NCBI RefSeq assembly: GCF_024462815.1
Contig: NZ_JANGCG010000010.1
Location: 39,202-103,201 of the forward strand
Source of the DNA: Gemmiger formicilis
GTDB lineage: Bacteria; Bacillota; Clostridia; Oscillospirales; Ruminococcaceae
DNA length: 64,000 nt
Direction of reading: 5' to 3'
The stretch's first letter is position 1. Every line of letters begins with the position of its first letter. Both the position numbers and the translations under genes were made by a program. This document shows positions 7,685 through 14,229 of this stretch, in pieces. The notes under the pieces are model-generated. The model saw nothing but the letters and a program-made list of their open reading frames with translations, was not told the DNA's origin and searched no databases.

Positions 7685-8389
7685 TTAATATCCCTCCTTA
7701 CCATTTCTGCGAATAACATCCATAAAGAGTTGTTCCAAATCTTCACCGGCGCGAAGCTCTCCCTCATATCCAAGGACGCCGCCAGCAATGATACCCACAT
7801 GATCTGCAATCTGCTGGACTTCTGACAGAATATGGCTGGACAGAATGACCGTAATTCCATTGGACGGAAAAGAACGAATCAGTTCACGAAGTTCCTCAAT
7901 CCCTAAAGGGTCAAGGCCGTTAGTCGGTTCATCCAGAATCAAAAGCCGGGGACTGTTCAGCAATGCAATAGCAATACCAAGCCGCTGCTTCATACCAAGA
8001 GAAAACTGCCCGGCCCGTTTCTTGCCGGTATTCGTGAGCTGGACAATTTGCAATACCTCGTTAATTCGTGCATCGTCCAGGCCGAGCAATGTAGTTCTGA
8101 CTTTGAGATTTTCGTATGCAGTCAGATTTTCGTAAAGCGGGGGCATCTCAATCAAAGCACCGATATGCTCCAGATCACTCCGTTTCCACGGGTGGCCGTC
8201 AAACTCGATGCTTCCCGATGTGGGGCGCAAAATGCCGGTGATCATTTTTAAGATCGTGGATTTGCCAGCCCCATTCGGCCCCAGCAGACCATAAACCGAG
8301 TTGCGCCGGATGTTCAGTGACACATTGTTTACCGCCATTTGCCCCTTGAAATTTTTGCAGAGGTCAGTCGTTTTCAAAATCATATCCAT
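7685..8389 (-). CDS. Lantibiotic-immunity ABC transporter ATP-binding protein (LanF-like)
   Basis: A 234-residue ATPase with Walker A GPNGAGKST, signature FSLGMKQRL and Walker B LLILDEPTNGLDP. The stretch after Walker A reads GALIEMPPLYENLTAYENL. It carries Glu where most ABC ATPases have the Q-loop Gln. This E-loop is a known hallmark of LanF immunity ATPases. The start is at 8389 behind aaaggact; a longer frame upstream is open but lacks a ribosome-binding site. It is the first gene of the module. Bacitracin exporters (BcrA) are the nearest alternative, but the E-loop and paired permeases favour lantibiotic immunity. Confidence 0.85.
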   Translation of the reverse strand: MDMILKTTDLCKNFKGQMAVNNVSLNIRRNSVYGLLGPNGAGKSTILKMITGILRPTSGSIEFDGHPWKRSDLEHIGALIEMPPLYENLTAYENLKVRTTLLGLDDARINEVLQIVQLTNTGKKRAGQFSLGMKQRLGIAIALLNSPRLLILDEPTNGLDPLGIEELRELIRSFPSNGITVILSSHILSEVQQIADHVGIIAGGVLGYEGELRAGEDLEQLFMDVIRRNGKEGY

Positions 8390-8518
8390 ATAATCAAGTC
8401 CTTTCTTTGATTCTACGGATAGCATACCGGGCAATTTTGAAGATTTCATAAAGATTCCCAAAAACAGAATATGAACAATACACCGTAACCGTGGAGCATA
8501 TCGCAACAAAGCACCAAC

Positions 8519-8631
8519 CTACGCATTTAGAGCCTTAAAAAGCCCTATATTTCAAGGTTTTTCCAGCATAGTCGGCGGGGTATGTGAGTGTTTTATCCTA
8601 TCCCCGCCATAGTGCCGCTCTAAATGCGTAG
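8519..8631. repeat. 15-base perfect inverted repeat in a 300-base gene-free stretch
   Basis: CTACGCATTTAGAGC at 8519-8533 is repeated in inverted orientation at 8617-8631 (GCTCTAAATGCGTAG), 83 bases apart. The surrounding 8390-8688 holds no gene I can support. The position between the lantibiotic module and a 5'-truncated ABC exporter suggests the ends of a lost or very small insertion, or a recombination scar. Confidence 0.6.
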
Positions 8632-8688
8632 AATTTACCAGCAGAAAATCGCCGGTTTCTCTGGCTCCATACTCCCAGATATGGTATC

Positions 8689-10184
8689 ATGGAAAAAATC
8701 AATCTGATGGGGGTATCAGGATGGTTCCAGTACAACGGCACCTATTTTACTACTTATAAAGAGAGCGGCACCCGCCGCCTGACCCTTGCGGAGCGGCTGC
8801 GCAAGCTGCCCCTGTCCTTTTTCGGTAAGCGCGACCTTGCCGACCTGACCAGCACCATCATGGCAGACTGCGAGGTGCTGGAAAAGGACTGTTCCCACTT
8901 CATCCCCGCTCTGTTCGGCTCCCTGCTCTCCACGGTGCTCATTGCCCTGAGCCTGTTCGCCTTTGACGGACGGATGGCACTGGCGGCACTGTGGGTCATC
9001 CCGGTATCTGTTGCCATCGTGGTGGGCAGCTACCGGGTGCAGGACAAGGTGCAGGCCAAGACCATGGCGGCGAAAATAGCCTGTGCGGACGGCATTCAGG
9101 AGTACATCGAGACCCTCCGCGACCTGAAAGCCGGCAATGCGGAGCAGCGATATCTGTCCGGTCTTTCCGCCAAAATTCGGGCTGTGGAAAAGCAGTCCAT
9201 CGCGGCAGAGCTGGAAACGGCGCTGTTCGTGTCCTCTGCGAGCATGGTGCTCAAGCTGGGCATTGCGTCGGTGGCACTCACCGGCGCGGTGCTGCTGGTG
9301 CAGGGCAGTATCGACGTGCTGACCCTGTTTCTGTTCCTGATGGCGGCTTCCCGGATGTACGACCCTATGCAGGGCGCGTTGCAAAATCTGGCGGCGGTCA
9401 TTGCCATGCGCACCAATGTGGGGCGGATGAACGAGATTCTGGACGCTCCCCTGCAGACCGGCAGCGAACAGCTGACCAATCAGGGCTGCGATATCGTATT
9501 CGACCATGTGGGCTTTGCCTACCACTCCGGCGAAAGGGTGCTGCGGGATGTTTCCTTTACCGCCAAGCAGGGCGAGGTCACGGCACTGGTGGGACCCTCC
9601 GGCGGCGGCAAGACCACCGTTTCCCGACTGGCGGCATGGACATTTCCAAGATTGACCCGGAAAAACTCATGAGCCTGTATTCCATCGTCTTTCAGGATGT
9701 GACCCTGTTTGACAATACGATACTGGAAAACATTCGTCTGGGGCGCAAAGGTGCCACCGACGAGGAGGTCCTTGCGGCGGCAAAGCTGGCAAACTGCGAG
9801 GAATTTGCCGAAAAGCTGCCGGACAAGTGGAACACGAACATCGGCGAGAACGGCTGCGCCCTTTCCGGCGGCGAGCGTCAGCGCATTTCCATTGCCCGCG
9901 CCTTCCTGAAGGATGCGCCCATTATTCTGTTGGACGAAGCCACCGCCAGTCTGGACGTGGAAAACGAAACTGCCATTCAGGAGGCTCTTTCCCGGCTCAT
10001 AAAACACAAAACTGTCCTTATCATCGCCAACCGGATGCGCACCGTAGCCGGTGCGGACAAAATCGTGGTGCTGTCCGACGGCGTGGTGGCCGAACAGGGC
10101 GCACCCGATGCACTTTATGCCCGGAACGGCCAGTACACCCACATGGTGGATCTGCAGACCGAAAGCCAGCGCTGGGCCATCTGA
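8689..10184 (+). pseudogene. ABC exporter (fused permease-ATPase), 5' truncated and internally deleted
   Basis: The frame from 8689 encodes the second half of an ABC exporter transmembrane domain (LPLSFFGKRDLADLTSTIM onward) and the beginning of the ATPase with Walker A GPSGGGKTT. At about 9632 the frame jumps. The rest of the ATPase (GMDISKIDPEKL, then signature LSGGERQRIS and Walker B IILLDEATASLD) continues in another frame to 10184. About 20 residues between Walker A and the GGMDIS stretch are missing, and the junction is in a ggcggc run. The first 80-90 residues of the permease domain are also absent. Intact relatives (about 580 residues, IrtB-like) usually work as pairs; no partner is seen. 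Confidence 0.8.
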
Positions 10185-10216
10185 CCCAATTCAAAAACAG
10201 CCCCGCGGCACAACAA

Positions 10217-10252
10217 AAAAGGACATCTATTCAAAAGAGTAAGTGTCCTTTT
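10217..10252 (+). terminator. Intrinsic terminator after the ABC exporter remnant
   Basis: Stem AAAAGGACA/TGTCCTTTT with T-run, 32 bases after the stop. Confidence 0.7.
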
Positions 10253-10302
10253 TAGCACCTGAATCCGTCAGCTAACAGTCAAGTTTAAATCACTTCCTTA
10301 TC

Positions 10303-10452
10303 ACTGTTACCCTGCGCAAAGCCGTGTCCTATGGGAAACTGGTAAATGGTGTTGATGTCTGCAAATTCGGCAAGCAGTGGGTTGTGTCCGCTGCTGCTAT
10401 GAAGCGGGCTTACGGTGAGGCAAAAGGCAGCGCAGCATCTCGCACGCATTGA
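10303..10452 (+). pseudogene. C-terminal fragment of a helix-turn-helix/excisionase-like protein
   Basis: The frame reads VSYGKLVNGVDVCKFGKQW followed by VVSAAAMKRAYG, and ends at 10452. This is the usual C-terminal pattern of small helix-turn-helix proteins on clostridial mobile elements, where a lysine-rich wing and a Trp-x-Val strand precede an AMxRxYG tail. There is no start codon, so the gene is 5' truncated. It sits just before an attachment site and an integrase remnant, consistent with a decayed integrated element. Confidence 0.4.
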
Positions 10453-10470
10453 CCATTTGTTGACCACCAA

Positions 10471-10513
10471 CTGACCACCGGCAGTGATTTTTGCTGCCGG
10501 TGGTCAGTTTTTA
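10471..10513 (+). terminator. Intrinsic terminator
   Basis: Fourteen-base stem CTGACCACCGGCAG/CTGCCGGTGGTCAG followed by TTTTT. It comes shortly after the helix-turn-helix fragment. Confidence 0.8.
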
Positions 10514-10617
10514 TCGTTGACACATTGTTTTATACTGCTTGTGATAGATGTGCCCTAGCAGTGCAGAACCAACAAAAAATTACTGTATATCATTGAAATA
10601 TGCGCCGTGTCGTAGTT

Positions 10618-10662
10618 CTCCGACCCGGAAGGCCAGAGGTTCGAATCCTCCCGGTCGCACCA
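10618..10662 (+). other. 3' half of tRNA-Arg(CCG): candidate attachment site (attR-like)
   Basis: From the anticodon loop (ctCCGac) the sequence continues with the 3' anticodon stem ccgga, variable loop, T-arm with TTCGAAT loop, acceptor strand cggtcgc and ACCA. No matching 5' half lies upstream; the bases before 10618 do not pair. Tyrosine-recombinase elements often integrate at the anticodon loop of tRNA genes and leave exactly such a 3' copy. The adjacent integrase tail at 10990-11247 fits. The T-arm has one mismatched pair, so it is probably no longer selected as a tRNA. Confidence 0.65.
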
Positions 10663-10664
10663 GA

Positions 10665-10703
10665 AAACCTCATTGCAATGTGTTTTTTGCAATGAGGTTT
10701 TTG
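10665..10703 (+). terminator. Intrinsic terminator after the tRNA fragment
   Basis: Stem AAACCTCATTGCA/TGCAATGAGGTTT with a T-rich loop and trailing T. In other genomes a hairpin like this normally follows the tRNA. Confidence 0.7.
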
Positions 10704-10717
10704 TTAGTGTTTGATTT

Positions 10718-10993
10718 TCAGAATAATTTTAGCAGCATATCGTCTGCCGCATCGGTGTACTGCCCTTTTCCTAGACGCTCGTTCCTCAGCCTGTTTATAG
10801 TGATTCGCATGAGGCGGATTTCTTCTGTAGAAAAAGTAGCTTTTTTATCGGCTGGGACAGAATCAATTTTCAGTATCAGTCGCCCCGGTTTTTCCGTGTT
10901 ATGGCCAAGTGCCTTTTCTTGATAGTAATAGGGTGTCAGTGCTTTCAGTAAGATACTTTTGTTTGCGCGTGTCAGCTTGATTTTTCTCGTCAT
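10718..10993 (-). CDS. Small hypothetical protein linked to an integrase
   Basis: A 91-residue, lysine- and arginine-rich protein beginning MTRKIKLTRANKSILLKAL. I recognise no domain. Its start overlaps the stop of the integrase fragment (ATGA), so the two were one operon, and it lies between the integrase and the attachment site. Small basic proteins in this position can be excision or regulatory factors, but nothing in the sequence shows this. It appears intact. Confidence 0.45.
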   Translation of the reverse strand: MTRKIKLTRANKSILLKALTPYYYQEKALGHNTEKPGRLILKIDSVPADKKATFSTEEIRLMRITINRLRNERLGKGQYTDAADDMLLKLF

Positions 10994-11247
10994 AATCCAA
11001 TCGCCTTTCCAAGTTTTTCTTGCGCTTTGCGCTTGTTCTTGTCGAATGCATGGGCGTAAATGTCCAGCGTTGTGCTTGCCTGTGCATGACCCAATAGACT
11101 AGCCACCGTGCGCACGTCCACGCCCTGCGCAATCAGCAGACTGGCGTTGGTGTGGCGTAGGCTGTGCAGATTCAGGTGGGTTGGCAAACCGTTTGGGCCA
11201 CTACTGTCATTTGGCAATTCCGGCATTTTTAAAGTCCGGAACCCCAT
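10990..11247 (-). pseudogene. C-terminal part of a tyrosine recombinase (integrase)
   Basis: The frame holds the C-terminal catalytic box of phage-type integrases: HSLRHTNASLLIAQGVDV (His-x-x-Arg), then VASLLGHAQASTTLDIYAH with the last histidine and the nucleophilic tyrosine (DIYAH). The N-terminal SAM-like domain and first catalytic arginine are absent. The frame can be extended upstream to about 11285 without a start, then stops. An intact enzyme is about 380 residues. With the tRNA-Arg 3' copy it marks a decayed integrative element. Confidence 0.75.
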
Positions 11248-11315
11248 CCTGCTAGGGTGAATTTTGACAACCCATGTAACAGCATTTCATTCATCTCCGC
11301 CGAGAGAAGAAGAGG

Positions 11316-11353
11316 CCCGGAGGGCTTTACCGATTTGGGTAAAGCCCTCCGGG
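11316..11353 (-). terminator. Strong hairpin terminator after the AraC gene
   Basis: Sixteen-base perfect stem CCCGGAGGGCTTTACC/GGTAAAGCCCTCCGGG with a six-base loop, 11 bases after the AraC stop. The T-run on the minus strand is weak (cctcttctt). Confidence 0.65.
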
Positions 11354-11363
11354 TCCTCCCCCC

Positions 11364-12560
11364 TCACAGCATCTTATGCAATCTGCTGCGGTACTGCTGC
11401 GGGGTGCAGCCTTGGTATTTTTTGAAAATCTGGGTGAAATAGCTCTGGGTCGGGTAGTTCAGAAAGCCGGCAATCTCGGCAAGGGTGTAATCGGTGCAGT
11501 CCAAGAGGTAGCGCCCCTCGCGCAGCTTTTCGCGGTGAATGTATTCGGGGATGCCCATGCCCATCTCTGCCTTGAATTTGAGCGACAGGCTGCGGCTGCA
11601 AAGACCGCAGTGGCGACTTAGCTCCTCCAGCCGTAAATCGTCATGGAGATGCTCCGAGATATAATTGATACAGGCTTTTACAGCGGTGCTTTGTGCGCCG
11701 CTGTTTTTTATATCTGCCACACGGCGGCAGAAATCCATTGCCATGGTGAAGTTCAGCTTCTGTATAGCCGTGATATCCAGCTGGGTATCGGCACGCTGGC
11801 AGTAAACATCGCTTAAGTTGAATGCGGTTTCGCCCGGCAGGCCGCCACGGATAGCCGCGCGCGTCAGCAGCGTGGCGAACGAGATAAAGGCGTACTTCTG
11901 CTGCTGCAGCGGATTCGAGCTCATCGCACCGATTTTCCCCTGACTGGGCTGCAGAAGGCGGTGCTGCAGCAGCTCTATGCTTCCCTGCTCTATTGCCTCA
12001 CAGACGCCGGTCTCAAAGTCCACCGGCACATGAAATTCCGCCTTCTCCCGCAGATTGAAAAGAGCATCGTCCGGTCTCTCTGTGCGCAGCACGGTGTTAT
12101 CCACAAACAGGATGTGCTCCGCTGTGATTTTCTCGTTGTGGGCCAGCCGCACCAGCAGGCACATCAGAGATTTCAGCTGATAAAGATTGACCAACGGCAT
12201 CTGCATCATCAAATCACAGTATTCCTGCATCCGACGCGACGGAAAAGCCATCGAAGCCATCTGCATAATTTCATTGCGCGGGTGCTGGAATGGGCTGACA
12301 AGACCGACAATACAAAAGGCATCCTCCGGCAGCTCTACGACGCCGATAAAATATCCCGGCTCCACATATGTGACCAGCGGATGCAACGCGTCCCGCTTTT
12401 GCAGGATAAAATCTGTCAGTACCAATTTCACCTCCCTGTGCGGAACAAGCTCATCATTTCCGGCGGGCAGGGCAAATATAAGCTCTCCGTCGCGGCTGAC
12501 CTTCGTCAGCGGAATCCGGCTTACCGCGTACAGCTCCTCACAGCTTTTTTGGAAATCCAC
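11364..12560 (-). CDS. AraC-family transcriptional regulator
   Basis: A 398-residue protein. The first 270 residues form a sensory part without a motif I can name (the layout is like YesN/YSIRK-type AraC regulators). The last 100 residues hold two helix-turn-helix motifs: LRLEELSRHCGLCSRSLSLKF and LAEIAGFLNYPTQSYFTQIFKKYQGCTPQQYR. It is divergent from the symporter-rhamnosidase operon with 197 bases between them, which contain a tandem TTTTGCAA pair. It most likely activates that operon in response to a pectin-derived sugar such as rhamnose or a rhamnosyl oligosaccharide. Confidence 0.85.
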   Translation of the reverse strand: MDFQKSCEELYAVSRIPLTKVSRDGELIFALPAGNDELVPHREVKLVLTDFILQKRDALHPLVTYVEPGYFIGVVELPEDAFCIVGLVSPFQHPRNEIMQMASMAFPSRRMQEYCDLMMQMPLVNLYQLKSLMCLLVRLAHNEKITAEHILFVDNTVLRTERPDDALFNLREKAEFHVPVDFETGVCEAIEQGSIELLQHRLLQPSQGKIGAMSSNPLQQQKYAFISFATLLTRAAIRGGLPGETAFNLSDVYCQRADTQLDITAIQKLNFTMAMDFCRRVADIKNSGAQSTAVKACINYISEHLHDDLRLEELSRHCGLCSRSLSLKFKAEMGMGIPEYIHREKLREGRYLLDCTDYTLAEIAGFLNYPTQSYFTQIFKKYQGCTPQQYRSRLHKML

Positions 12561-12616
12561 AGCGTTCCCTCCTTTTATAATAAGTTAGCACACCATGGTT
12601 TGTTAAGTCAATGCGG

Positions 12617-12645
12617 TTTTGCAAAAATCAATCTGTTTTTTGCAA
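12617..12645 (+). promoter_or_regulatory. Tandem TTTTGCAA operator pair for the AraC regulator
   Basis: TTTTGCAA occurs at 12617-12624 and again at 12638-12645, 21 bases apart. That is two helical turns in direct orientation, as AraC dimers prefer. A -10 TATAAT lies downstream near 12695 without a good -35, as expected for an activator-dependent promoter of the gene at 12758. Confidence 0.5.
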
Positions 12646-12757
12646 CAGAAATCATATTTTTGATATAGTGGGCGACAAAAACGCGCTATAATGAACCTGT
12701 AATCAAGAGAACCGCATCTGCTCTACCGGGTGCGTAAAAATGAAGGAGAGAATCATT

Positions 12758-14161
12758 ATGGCAAAGAAACCTCTTGGCACCGATTCGATGGGGATTCAAA
12801 AAACCATGCGTGTCGGCGATTATCTGGGCGACTGCGGCGGTCAGTTTGCACTGAACGCCATGACCGGCCTTGTTTCGGCAGTCCTCTACTTTTACACCGA
12901 AAAAGTCGGCGTAGCCGCCGCCACGGCGGCCAACGTTCTGCTGGCGGCCAAAATTGTAGACGCCTTCACCGATTTGATCATGGGCAAAATCATGGATAAC
13001 GGCAAAAGCCCCAAGGGCAAATGCCGCCCGTGGTTCCTGCGCATGGCAATTCCCGCGTTTGTGGCGATTGTGGCGCTGTTCACTGTGCCTGCCGGACTGA
13101 CAGGCTTTGCACAGGTTGCGTATCTGTTCCTGTCCAACGTGTTCCTGACCGCGATTGTCTCGACCGCGATAATGATTCCCTACAGCGCCATTCTGGTTAT
13201 GCGCACCAAGAGCCTGGACGAGCGCAACAAGATGGGTATTTTCCGCGCCGCGGCTGGTTATATCATCGGTATGATTATCGCCATTGCACTGGTTCCCATC
13301 ACCAATGCCCTTGGCCCCAACGGCGTGGCTGACCAGATGGCTTACATCAAGTTTGCTGTCATTGTCGGTACATTGAGCACAATTTTCCTTCTAATCCTCT
13401 ACAAAACCAGCAAGGAAACCGCCGCGCAGGAGGAAAAGCCCGATGATGGTCTGGCCTTTGTCGATGCTCTGGGCAAGCTGTTCCACAACAAATACTGGGT
13501 CATCGTGCTGGTTGCCAACCTGTTCGTCAACGTGATTTATGCACTGACCTCCTCCTCCGGCACCTACTACGCAAAGTACATTCTGGGCGATGATAACCTT
13601 ATCGGCATTATGGGTGCGGTTGGCCTGATTCCGACCATTGTCGGCTTTATCGCAGTCGGCCCCATGACCAAAAAATTTGGCCTGACCAAGACCCTGAAGA
13701 TTGCCTTTGCGCTGGGCATTATCGGCAACGTCATCCGCTGCTTCAAGCCGGACAGCTTCATTCTCTGCATCACGGTCGGTTTGCTGGGCAGCTTTGCCAC
13801 CATCCCGATGATGTGCCTGGCCGGTACGCTGACCAGCATGGCCATGGACTACAACGACTACAAGTACCACAACAAGATCATCGGTATGTCGGCCTCTGCC
13901 TCCAGCTTTGGCGGCAAGGTTGCCAGCGGCATCGGTGCCTCCCTCGTCGGCTGGATTCTGGGCATCGTCGGCTTCACCGGCAACATGGATGTTATCACCC
14001 CTGCCGTCCGCTACGGCATCTACACCTTCAGCCTCTACATTCCCCTGGCCATGTTCGTCGGCCTGTTCATTATGATTTCCAAGTTTGATCTGGAAGCCAA
14101 ATACGGCGATATGATGAAAGCCATCGCCGAGCGCAACGAGAAAGAAAAGGCTGCGCAGTAA
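12758..14161 (+). CDS. GPH-family sugar:cation symporter
   Basis: A 467-residue membrane protein with about twelve helices, of the glycoside-pentoside-hexuronide symporter group (MelB/YicJ-like MFS). Diagnostic stretches are GDYLGDCGGQF near the N-terminus, the loop after helix 2 (DLIMGKIMDNGKSPKGKCRPW), and DYNDYKYHNKIIGMSASASS in the C-terminal half. The start at 12758 follows aaggagag by 7 bases; the upstream ATG at 12740 overlaps that site. It is the first gene of an operon with an alpha-L-rhamnosidase and probably imports a rhamnosyl or galacturonosyl disaccharide with a cation. Exact substrate is inference. Confidence 0.85.
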   Translation: MAKKPLGTDSMGIQKTMRVGDYLGDCGGQFALNAMTGLVSAVLYFYTEKVGVAAATAANVLLAAKIVDAFTDLIMGKIMDNGKSPKGKCRPWFLRMAIPAFVAIVALFTVPAGLTGFAQVAYLFLSNVFLTAIVSTAIMIPYSAILVMRTKSLDERNKMGIFRAAAGYIIGMIIAIALVPITNALGPNGVADQMAYIKFAVIVGTLSTIFLLILYKTSKETAAQEEKPDDGLAFVDALGKLFHNKYWVIVLVANLFVNVIYALTSSSGTYYAKYILGDDNLIGIMGAVGLIPTIVGFIAVGPMTKKFGLTKTLKIAFALGIIGNVIRCFKPDSFILCITVGLLGSFATIPMMCLAGTLTSMAMDYNDYKYHNKIIGMSASASSFGGKVASGIGASLVGWILGIVGFTGNMDVITPAVRYGIYTFSLYIPLAMFVGLFIMISKFDLEAKYGDMMKAIAERNEKEKAAQ

Positions 14162-14229
14162 AAGTCCCCTTGCCCTGCCGCCTTTGGACGGCGGGGCAAT
14201 TTTCGTTCTGTACAAGGAGAAACACTATT

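Noticed and set aside
10600..10662. A complete tRNA gene
   Set aside because: Only the part from the anticodon loop to CCA is tRNA-like; the upstream bases do not form the acceptor or D-arm partner.
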